Assembly: GCA_938036845.1 (NCBI GenBank)
Contig: CALHWA010000078.1
Span: 1 to 16,812 of the forward strand
Source of the DNA: an uncultured Candidatus Saccharibacteria bacterium
GTDB taxonomy: Bacteria; Patescibacteriota; Saccharimonadia; Saccharimonadales; Saccharimonadaceae
Length of the DNA: 16,812 nucleotides
Reading direction: 5' to 3'
Shown here: piece by piece, positions 5,895-13,168 of the stretch
Position numbering within the stretch: the stretch's first letter is position 1
Layout of the letters: the number at the start of each line of letters is the position of its first letter
Made by a program: the position numbers and the translations under genes
The notes under the pieces: generated by a model
Database searches by the model: none
What the model was told of the DNA's origin: nothing
The model's input: the letters and a program-made list of their open reading frames with translations, nothing else

Positions 5895-7257
5895 TGACTG
5901 TCCTCGCTAATACAACACCCGAGTTTCCAAGCATCCACTCGACTGTCCCTTGTTTAATGTAGGTTGGTGAGTAATCAAATTGCGATGCCTGTGCACCAAC
6001 AAATCCATTACCAAGGTCACCAGTATAGATAAGAGTATGACCTTGCCCATTATTATAAATTAGAATATCACCAGGTTGTAAGTCGGACATTCCAGGAGAC
6101 TCTTTAGTATAGAATTTCTCTGGGTGGCTTAAGACATATGGGCGCTGAACTGCCGTTCCGGCTGGTGGATAATTCGGATCCGCCCCACTCATGCGCATCA
6201 CTGTTGCAACGTATTTGCCGCAGTCGGTGTAGTCACCACCCGCTTCTGGGTTATACTGCTGGCGGGCTTGTTTATACTCTGGTTTTGCACCATCACTGTC
6301 GACATGTCGTCCATCCTCCCAGGCAAGACTCTTGGCTGTCTCGACAATTGATCCACCGGCGGCACTCTTGCTGCCGTTTGCGGTACAGCCTGTGGCTGAC
6401 GCATTTTGGGCGTTGGCGCCATTGTTATTGCCACCTTCGACTTGGATTTGGGATGAAGGCGGAGATAAGTTCTCCTCCTTAACAATTTGCTCAATCTTGT
6501 CGATATATTCGGTGACAGTCGAGACATACTGGCTGTCGGTCGCATAGCCAGCATTTTTGATCTCTTGGAGGTATTTGCGTGGGTCACCGGGGTATTTGAG
6601 GGCTTCGCTATAGCGTGAGTTGCTAGTGATGAATTCGCCATAGCCAAGCCAGCCAGCCTCGACGGTGGGATATTTGCGAAAGCCATCAACGATCGTTGTC
6701 CGTCCAGAGGCATATTCTTCCTCAGTCTCCATATCGATTACCTCGCCCGACCAATTACCGCCAGCCTTGATACCATGGAAATTATTTGCCTTGACAGTAA
6801 GCCCAGACTTGCCATAACCAGACTCAATAACCCCCTGGGCAAGGACTGTCTCGTATGGTGTGCCATACTTTTTATTCGTTTCGACAGCCATCTTGACATA
6901 TTTGCGGACGAAGTCTTTGAGGTCTTCTGCCCCAGTGGCGCTACTGCCATCGCTACTGCTGGTGCTGCTGGTAGAGCAGGTGGATGCAGCAGTAGGATCA
7001 TAGTATAGTATATTATTTATTGAATAGAAACCTGTGTTTAATGCAGAAGTAGGATTAAACGGGAATAATGTAAGAAATATAGCAAGAATAAGAGTGAATA
7101 CTCTATAGGTCTGGCGATAATGTACTAGGGCTCGTTTGGCTGTTATTGTAAAGAAGCAGTATGTGACATGTGATAGTAGTATTCTTGGCATGCTCAAATC
7201 GAGACTAGTAGCAAAAATAGCCTTGAGACACTCTATTGGTACTAGAGAGTATTTCAT
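5869..7257 (-). CDS. Two-domain peptidoglycan hydrolase: GH73 glucosaminidase plus NlpC/P60- or CHAP-like peptidase
   Basis: A 462-aa protein. Residues 53-72 form a membrane anchor or signal segment (VFTLILAIFLTLFPF then NPTSA), preceded by an unusually long 52-residue N-terminal part. A Ser/Thr-rich linker (92-108) follows. Residues 112-262 match the GH73/FlgJ-type glucosaminidase: AQGVIESGYGKSG carries the likely catalytic E145, followed by NNFHGIKA and DGFRKYPTVEAGWLGYGEF. After an Asn/Gly-rich linker, residues 300-455 look like a papain-fold peptidase, with TDCGKYV (C346), the LQPGDILIY strand and GQGHTLIYTG (H407). Together they would cut glycan strands and peptides, like VirB1-type enzymes that open the wall for a T4SS. 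ATG at 7257 overlaps the upstream TGA as TGATG, with GGAGG nine nucleotides before it; a TTG at 7260 is possible. NlpC/P60 versus CHAP is unresolved. Confidence 0.88.
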   Translation of the reverse strand: MKYSLVPIECLKAIFATSLDLSMPRILLSHVTYCFFTITAKRALVHYRQTYRVFTLILAIFLTLFPFNPTSALNTGFYSINNILYYDPTAASTCSTSSTSSSDGSSATGAEDLKDFVRKYVKMAVETNKKYGTPYETVLAQGVIESGYGKSGLTVKANNFHGIKAGGNWSGEVIDMETEEEYASGRTTIVDGFRKYPTVEAGWLGYGEFITSNSRYSEALKYPGDPRKYLQEIKNAGYATDSQYVSTVTEYIDKIEQIVKEENLSPPSSQIQVEGGNNNGANAQNASATGCTANGSKSAAGGSIVETAKSLAWEDGRHVDSDGAKPEYKQARQQYNPEAGGDYTDCGKYVATVMRMSGADPNYPPAGTAVQRPYVLSHPEKFYTKESPGMSDLQPGDILIYNNGQGHTLIYTGDLGNGFVGAQASQFDYSPTYIKQGTVEWMLGNSGVVLARTVNGNAQSKT

Positions 7258-10200
7258 CAAGTTGATCCTCCAATCCTACGAGCATACTCCCAATGCCATG
7301 CTTCTGGTTTACTGCCACCGGGCTCTGCCCAGGCAGGGTGAACGAAGCCGTATTTGTGGGCATTAGTAGAGAGCCAATTATAGACAGGTGAGCCAAAGTC
7401 TCCTACACTGATATCTGCTGCAAGCCCCCATCCATGATTCGAACTGCATGGTGGTGCTGGCTTAGCGAGGCCGTTTTTATAGCGTGGATTACCAGGGGTG
7501 GCGTAGGCAATTTGAGTATCGCAATCACGATATGCTTCGTTGATGCCGAGATTGCTACCCGTCTCACTCTGATATGCCTTATTCATTGCTTCCATTGCCT
7601 CGGCGGCTTGCTTGTGCATCTTATCTTCTGGCGAGAATGACAACGCAACGAGCTTATCACCAGGAATCTTGCCATTCTCAAGACCATTCCAGTTACTTAT
7701 AGCGTCACCGCCTTCGGCAGCTGGCTGAGCTTGGTTAAACTCTGGCTCACCAACGGCTTGGCCGTTACCAGTGCTACTGTTTGCTGCTTTTGCTGTATTA
7801 CTAGTAGAGGCGAAGCCCTCTGACATTGACACGACAAGGGCTTTGTCTATATTACGACTGCCGTAGTAACCATTTGTCTCGTTTGCTATACATTCCTTAC
7901 CGTCACTTTCGGTTGAGTCAATTCCAGTGTTGCCAATTGGTGTATCGCTTTCGTTGCAGCGCTTAATCCAATTGGCGTAGTCTCCAGTTGGGTTTTCATT
8001 ATCATCCACATTAGAGTCAAGGGTATTGATAACATCGTCGACTTCAGCATCTTTTGCTGGGCCAGTTATACCCCCTACATAATTACAAAACATATCAGTT
8101 GCGCCGTTCAGGGCACGAACCTCAATGTCTTTGCATGTATCGTATGTTTCTCCAGTTGCTGCTTTTGCCTTGGTTGTGATAATCATCGCTGGTGCTCGAG
8201 CAATCTGCCCCAGAGCCCCAAGCATACCACCAAGTGTACCAGACTGAAGCTTTGCAAAAGTTGGCATAAATTGGTTATAAATACTCCCCATGAAGGTGTA
8301 TTTGCTAGTGGCGTCAAGCGGGCTATGAGTTGATCGCTGGTAGCGAGCATACTCTTTGCGATAATTCTCGTAAAAAGCGTGCTGCTGGGCTGCTTGATCC
8401 GCAGTCAAGACAGGCATACGGCTAATAGCATTCTGTGACATAAAGGCTCCTGCGCCAGACACTGTAGCGTTACCAACTGCTTCTCCCTGAAGCTTATCAG
8501 GTAGTGGATTACCAGAGATGATGTCGGCAATTATGCTTGGCAGGAAAATCTGAGCTGCCTGCAAGCCTATAGCAAGGGCTGCTTGAGCGGCAAGGCTTGC
8601 AACCTTAATACCTTGCCCAGCACCAGGAACAAACATAAGCGCAATGCTTCCAATAAGCACTGCTCCTTGGACAAATATATTATTATTTACTTTACATACA
8701 GAGTCTGCCTTTTGGCGGCCACCAAGTGAATCAATCGCAGCGCCAATTGCTGTCATAATCGGACCGAATGTTTGACCGCCGAAGCTTCCCCCATTAGTAT
8801 AGGCAGAAGCCGAATCATCCATACCAGTATCACCATATGCTGCATTGCGGTAGCCAAGTGAATTTGTTGCTGCAGTTGACTCGGTGAAGGAATTTTTCTT
8901 ATCGCCATTAGAATCATCGCTTGATTTCTCGAAACGTTCGGTACGTGTCCACATATTACCAACAAATGCGACATTTTCAGGGGATAGTTTGTCGGGAGTA
9001 TTGCCATTATCAAACTCGTTCATTGCTTTTACCATACTGCCACTCACGAGAGTTATCATAGCAAATCGAATAAGCTGTCTATTACGAATAATCTTTACGC
9101 CAAGCGCAGTTGCCTTATACATACCATAGACACTACAGGCGTCATCAACTGCACCAGTAATTTTTACTGCGCTAACCACCTTACTGAGTGTGCCGCGCTT
9201 TGCTGCTTTGGCGATTTTATCGGCTTGCGATTCTGCACTATCTGCATAGCCATTGAGCTTTTCTGAGGCAGCTTTGCGTTCTGGGCAATTACCACTACAG
9301 CCGTCGGGGTCATCACCCGAATAGCCACTTTCGTCTTTGTTTTTTACTTCGCCTGCTTTGGTTGATTTATGACCCTCTTTCACGGTTTCTTTGACGCGTT
9401 TTGAGCGTTTTTCATCAGTATTATCTCCGTTTTCGAACGGAGCCTTTTTTGATGTGCCATTTTTCTTGAATATTTTTAATGCTGCTTTGTCTGAAAAAGA
9501 GGCAAAATGGGGGTTAAAAGAGGTCTTTAGTGCTTCATCAAAGCCCTTTATATCAGTTAAGGCTTTGTGAAAATTCTCGGCAGTGATACGCTGACCTTTG
9601 AATACAAGTGCTTCGGGTTTTCTCCATTCAATACCGCCAATCCGATAAGACTTGACCTCCCCATCGAGTTCAATTCCAGCTTTTTTGAACGCTTTGATTT
9701 CTCGCTCGGAGAACGTTGCGTATTTACAACGCCACTGCCTTGTTGCACCACAAAAACCAGTTGTCGAGTTCTTGAGCTTTGCCTTGACGATTTTATTAGC
9801 TCGGCTTTGCATGACAGAAGAGAGCTGCAAACTGTATTTTTCGGTAATATTCTCGGTAATATGAATAATCATGAGGCCTGGGCCACCAAAGAAGGATACA
9901 ACACCGGCAAGAGCAAGCATGACTGCAATAATGACACCAAGTGGGCCGCCTTTTTTAAAGACACCACCAAGCCTACCTTTTTTCTTTTTGTTGTTTGCAG
10001 CGTCGTCATCTTGCGGGGAGGTGTTGTCTTGCCACGATGTCGACGGTGCTAGCTCTCCTTCGCGGGCTATTTCACTCGCACTGAGATTTGCATCGCCACC
10101 AGCATATGTATCACTTGAGCTACTTTGCGAAGATCCAGAGGAAGACGAGCTGTTGGCGGAGCTTCTTTGATTATATGATGGTTTAGAGTAGCTACTTCCC

Positions 10201-10352
10201 CCAGATGACTCTCTACTGCGGAGATTATTGGCAGTAGATGATGAGCTTGATGAGGATGTAAGAGGTTTTCGGCTTAAACTTTGCCAATGCGTATTCCCCG
10301 GATTATGCCGGTCGAGATCGGGTTTTTGCTGGGAGGGGATGGGGGTAGGCAT
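7257..10352 (-). CDS. Large T4SS-locus membrane protein with C-terminal M15/VanY-type D,D-carboxypeptidase domain
   Basis: A 1031-aa protein. Residues 1-125 are hydrophilic, with serine runs at 33-80 and a basic patch (NKKKKGRLGG) just before the first membrane helix (138-158), so this end should be cytoplasmic. The body (160-730) mixes lysine-rich soluble stretches, a possible helix near 427-441 and a hydrophobic block at 556-612. Many cysteines (201, 209, 352, 356, 740, 756, 799, 821 and others) fit an oxidising exterior. Residues 930-1030 are a peptidase M15 domain: NEAYRD, then SNHGWGLAAD giving zinc ligands H973 and D980, then EAWHWEY giving E1017 and H1020. This enzyme class removes terminal D-Ala from peptidoglycan stems. 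The middle part resembles no family I can name; it may be a VirB6/VirB8-like channel component. The ATG is 6 nt after the VirB4 stop with a weak, distant GAGG. Confidence 0.85.
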   Translation of the reverse strand: MPTPIPSQQKPDLDRHNPGNTHWQSLSRKPLTSSSSSSSTANNLRSRESSGGSSYSKPSYNQRSSANSSSSSGSSQSSSSDTYAGGDANLSASEIAREGELAPSTSWQDNTSPQDDDAANNKKKKGRLGGVFKKGGPLGVIIAVMLALAGVVSFFGGPGLMIIHITENITEKYSLQLSSVMQSRANKIVKAKLKNSTTGFCGATRQWRCKYATFSEREIKAFKKAGIELDGEVKSYRIGGIEWRKPEALVFKGQRITAENFHKALTDIKGFDEALKTSFNPHFASFSDKAALKIFKKNGTSKKAPFENGDNTDEKRSKRVKETVKEGHKSTKAGEVKNKDESGYSGDDPDGCSGNCPERKAASEKLNGYADSAESQADKIAKAAKRGTLSKVVSAVKITGAVDDACSVYGMYKATALGVKIIRNRQLIRFAMITLVSGSMVKAMNEFDNGNTPDKLSPENVAFVGNMWTRTERFEKSSDDSNGDKKNSFTESTAATNSLGYRNAAYGDTGMDDSASAYTNGGSFGGQTFGPIMTAIGAAIDSLGGRQKADSVCKVNNNIFVQGAVLIGSIALMFVPGAGQGIKVASLAAQAALAIGLQAAQIFLPSIIADIISGNPLPDKLQGEAVGNATVSGAGAFMSQNAISRMPVLTADQAAQQHAFYENYRKEYARYQRSTHSPLDATSKYTFMGSIYNQFMPTFAKLQSGTLGGMLGALGQIARAPAMIITTKAKAATGETYDTCKDIEVRALNGATDMFCNYVGGITGPAKDAEVDDVINTLDSNVDDNENPTGDYANWIKRCNESDTPIGNTGIDSTESDGKECIANETNGYYGSRNIDKALVVSMSEGFASTSNTAKAANSSTGNGQAVGEPEFNQAQPAAEGGDAISNWNGLENGKIPGDKLVALSFSPEDKMHKQAAEAMEAMNKAYQSETGSNLGINEAYRDCDTQIAYATPGNPRYKNGLAKPAPPCSSNHGWGLAADISVGDFGSPVYNWLSTNAHKYGFVHPAWAEPGGSKPEAWHWEYARRIGGST

Positions 10353-10358
10353 GGTGGG

Positions 10359-12194
10359 CTACGACCTCACTGGCTGCTGGTATAAGCTGTTATTGGCCAC
10401 TGGGTTGGTGGTGATGAATTGCGTCTCGGTCTCGCTGGCGAAGATGCGGATATGGACGTGGTTTTGCCCAGCAAAGAAGAGCCCATCGCCCACAGGGAAG
10501 TTAGATAGACGCTTACGCTCCTCCTCGGTGAGTTTGAAGACCTCTGCCAGCACATCCACTGCACTGGTCGATTGCTTGAGCAAGAGCTGGAGTGAGCTGT
10601 TTGCTACAATAGCCCGGCCTTTTTCACTTCCCATAAAGTCCTCTACGTCCTGCGTGATGGTCGTCAGACCAAGAGAGTACTTACGAGCTCGCTTGGCTAG
10701 GCTGTGGAGAAATTCCGCCGAGTCTTCGTACTTCATCAGCTGCCAGGCCTCATCGACGATCAGCATCCGCCGGCGCTGTACGGTGCGGGCAATATTCCAG
10801 ATGTGGCTTAGCACAATATACATTGCCACTGGCCGCAGGTCGTCCTCGAGGTCGCGGATATTAAACACCACCATGCTGTTATTAATATCAACATTGCTTT
10901 GCTGGCTAAAGATACCAGCAAAGGTACCTGTGGTATATTTGCGCAGGCGTTGAGCCAGTGACGGCCCTGCCCCACCCATGTGAAGGAGAGTATCGTAGAG
11001 GTCAATGATCGTCGGTGGCTGAGAATTATGTGTTAGTGGGTCGCTGGTAATACCAGCCCGGGCGTAGGTATCGATGAGCGCTTGGTCGAGATCGGCCTCT
11101 TCAGCTGGGCTGAGCAAGGCAATCTGTTGCCCACCCACCAACGTGCCGCCCAACATGAGCTTGAAGAGCCGCTGCAAGGTGATGAGATTAGCGCGCAGGG
11201 CGTCGGTTGCTTCGTCGCTGTCGATTACTCGGGGAAGGTCAAAGGGGTTAATTCGCGTATCGCTACTGAGGCTGAGGCGAATGTAACTCCCGCCGACTGC
11301 ATCGGCTAGCTTCTGGTACTCGTTCTCAGGGTCGATGACAAGGATGTCGGTGCCAAGCATCATACTGCGCAGCGCCTCGAGCTTAACGGTGAAGGATTTA
11401 CCGGCACCAGACTTTGCAAAGACGACCATATTTGCATTCTCAAGGCTAAAGCGGTCGAAAATAACGAGCCCTTGGTTATGCTGGTTGACGCCATAGAGAA
11501 TACCCTCGCCGTCACTAAGGTCGGCACTGGTAAAGGGAAAGCTCGTGCTCACCGCGCCAGTGTTCATGTTGCGGCGAACTTGCAGCTGGTCGGTCATTTG
11601 GGGGATGGTACTATTGAGGCCTTGCTCTTGTTGGTTACTGGCAGTTTTGCTGTAGACCATATTTTGGCCAAAGATTGTCTCGATGACGTGCTGGACGAAG
11701 CTCAATTCCTCGAGGCTATCGGCATAAAGCGTGACGTAAAGCCCAAAGCGGAAGAAACGCTCGGCCCCAAGCTGTAGCTGGTCGCGCAATTCCTCGGCAT
11801 CGGCCAGGGCGGCCTCGCGGGCTGGGTCACGCACTTTACCCTTCTCGGAGTTAAGTGCCATATCGGCCTCAAGCTGCGTCACCTTCTTGCGGAGGTTGTT
11901 GAGGACGATCTCTGTCTCAACAGGGTAAATAAACATGCTAATATCGAGCACTTGGTCGATATTGATCAATCCTGACAGCCAGCCTGTGTAGAGCTCACGT
12001 GGGTAGCCATAGATGTAGAGTGTGCGGCCATACTTGGTACCAATGCGGAAGTATGTGCTGTGAATCTCGAGACTACTGGGAGCGATTAAGTCGCGCAGCG
12101 TCGTCATCCCCTTGATAAAGGCTTCTTCTACCTCTGCTTGCTCGCGCTCGCGCTGCTGGGCAGCAATGTCGATTGGATCGGGTCGTCGTGCCAT
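10359..12194 (-). CDS. virB4: T4SS ATPase VirB4
   Basis: A 611-aa HerA/FtsK-type ATPase that powers assembly and substrate transfer from the cytoplasmic base of the T4SS. Residues 40-230 are the VirB4 N-terminal domain (TYFRIGTKYGRTLYIYGYPRE, then LDISMFIYPVE), with a charged coiled-coil-like stretch at 95-145. The motor follows: Walker A AKSGAGKS (260-267), DILVIDPENEY (283-293), NPFDLPR (316-322), Walker B MLIVDEAWQ (477-485) and QDVEDF (515-520). The C-terminal LLLKQS...GQNHVHIRI part is family-typical. Alanine replaces the first P-loop glycine, which I recall as common in Gram-positive and CPR VirB4. ATG at 12194 overlaps the upstream TGA in a TGATG junction; AAAGGAG (12202-12208) lies seven nucleotides upstream, so the preceding in-frame TTG is unlikely to be the start. 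No coupling-protein gene (VirD4) is seen in the window. Confidence 0.95.
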   Translation of the reverse strand: MARRPDPIDIAAQQREREQAEVEEAFIKGMTTLRDLIAPSSLEIHSTYFRIGTKYGRTLYIYGYPRELYTGWLSGLINIDQVLDISMFIYPVETEIVLNNLRKKVTQLEADMALNSEKGKVRDPAREAALADAEELRDQLQLGAERFFRFGLYVTLYADSLEELSFVQHVIETIFGQNMVYSKTASNQQEQGLNSTIPQMTDQLQVRRNMNTGAVSTSFPFTSADLSDGEGILYGVNQHNQGLVIFDRFSLENANMVVFAKSGAGKSFTVKLEALRSMMLGTDILVIDPENEYQKLADAVGGSYIRLSLSSDTRINPFDLPRVIDSDEATDALRANLITLQRLFKLMLGGTLVGGQQIALLSPAEEADLDQALIDTYARAGITSDPLTHNSQPPTIIDLYDTLLHMGGAGPSLAQRLRKYTTGTFAGIFSQQSNVDINNSMVVFNIRDLEDDLRPVAMYIVLSHIWNIARTVQRRRMLIVDEAWQLMKYEDSAEFLHSLAKRARKYSLGLTTITQDVEDFMGSEKGRAIVANSSLQLLLKQSTSAVDVLAEVFKLTEEERKRLSNFPVGDGLFFAGQNHVHIRIFASETETQFITTNPVANNSLYQQPVRS

Positions 12195-13150
12195 CAAAAT
12201 TCTCCTTTGTGATATGCTGTCGAGGTTGGGACGGCTCCCTCACCCTTGCGGACGAAGGTGGAAGTCACGTTATTAAAGTCGCCCAGTGGCTCGCGCACCG
12301 CCGTGTCGGGGTTATACATGTTGTAATAGAGGGTGCCGAGCTCTTTAGTCTTGAGCTGCACCGCCCGCACACCAATCTGCATCAAGCCATTGAGGATAGT
12401 GTCAGCCCGGTTGCGAATCTCCTCGCGGGCTCGCTCGTAGGTTTCTTTGCTGATCTTCGTCACAGTGTTGGTATTCTTAGGGGCGAAGAGCTTGGTGAAG
12501 AACCCTTTACTCTGGTCGAGAATCGTCCCCTCCCCTGCTGGGTAATACGGGATGACGACGTAGAAGCTCTTGTCCATGATGTTGGCGTTTTGCGAGAGGT
12601 CGTCGATGAAGTTGATATAGTCTTCCATCAGTACGCTGAGCAGCATGTTGTCTTGGGTGCGCTGGATGGCGACCAGCTTATCGAGGTATGGACCAATATC
12701 GACCCGCTGCGAGCGGATGCAGATCTGCACCGGGAAGTATAGCGCATTGAGGAAGTTCTGGTAGCTATACTCCACCCCCTCGCGCTCACGGGCGCTCATG
12801 AGGTCGAAGTTAATCGACTCACAGGCAATGACGGCGCGAAAGCTACCATCACCCATGATAATCATATCATCGCGCAGCTCCGAGAGGAGGAGGCTATTTT
12901 GCGTGGTAGCGGGCTTGGGTGGAGCCTTTTTCTTGGTGTCTTGGGTGGGCTGATCATTCGTATTGCCCTGCACAGCTGGTGGCTGAGCCGGTGCTTGCAC
13001 GGCGGGGTAGTTACCCTGCGGCGGAGCGGGATATTGCGGGTAATTAGCTGGCATCTGGCCCGCTGGCGCAGCGCCCTGGCTTTGGCTATAGCCAAACTGG
13101 CTGGGTGGCCCAGCTGGTGGCTGTTGATTGTTGGGTGAATTTGGCGACAC
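12194..13150 (-). CDS. TraC-like T4SS protein with Pro/Gln-rich N-terminus, encoded just before virB4
   Basis: About 318 aa. The first 75 residues are a disordered Pro/Gln/Ala-rich region followed by KKKAPPKP. The folded part starts at SLLLSELRDDMIIMGDGSF and continues through RAVIACESINFDLMS and FPVQICIRSQRVDI to KSFYVVIPYYP. This resembles the small TraC-like proteins found between PrgI and VirB4 in Gram-positive and CPR conjugation-type loci; its fold appears related to the VirB4 N-terminal domain, and it has no P-loop. It probably acts at the cytoplasmic base with VirB4. Two GTG codons (13151-13153 and 13148-13150) can start it. AAGGAG at 13155-13160 is only one nucleotide from the first and four from the second, so I prefer 13150; no ATG lies nearby. 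The stop overlaps the virB4 start (TGATG), giving tight translational coupling. Confidence 0.82.
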   Translation of the reverse strand: MSPNSPNNQQPPAGPPSQFGYSQSQGAAPAGQMPANYPQYPAPPQGNYPAVQAPAQPPAVQGNTNDQPTQDTKKKAPPKPATTQNSLLLSELRDDMIIMGDGSFRAVIACESINFDLMSAREREGVEYSYQNFLNALYFPVQICIRSQRVDIGPYLDKLVAIQRTQDNMLLSVLMEDYINFIDDLSQNANIMDKSFYVVIPYYPAGEGTILDQSKGFFTKLFAPKNTNTVTKISKETYERAREEIRNRADTILNGLMQIGVRAVQLKTKELGTLYYNMYNPDTAVREPLGDFNNVTSTFVRKGEGAVPTSTAYHKGEF

Positions 13151-13154
13151 CACT

Positions 13155-13160
13155 CTCCTT
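13155..13160 (-). promoter_or_regulatory. Ribosome binding site unusually close to two candidate GTG starts
   Basis: The minus strand reads AAGGAG, then A, then GTGGTG. One nucleotide separates the site from the first GTG and four from the second. The short spacing favours 13150 as start of the TraC-like protein, and may hold its expression down. Confidence 0.5.
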
Positions 13161-13168
13161 CTTATTTC

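Noticed and set aside
9838..9860. Short direct repeat of TCGGTAATAT
   Set aside because: It encodes the repeated ITE-N-ITE peptide in the membrane protein; two copies only, not a CRISPR or regulatory array.
10228..10953. 241-codon plus-strand frame across the VanY-fusion start and virB4 end
   Set aside because: Crosses a real gene junction on the other strand and shows Ser/Arg-rich shadow composition, no motifs.
12173..12742. 189-codon plus-strand frame opposite the TraC-like gene and the virB4 start
   Set aside because: Antisense shadow of two well-supported overlapping genes; composition and context give no support.
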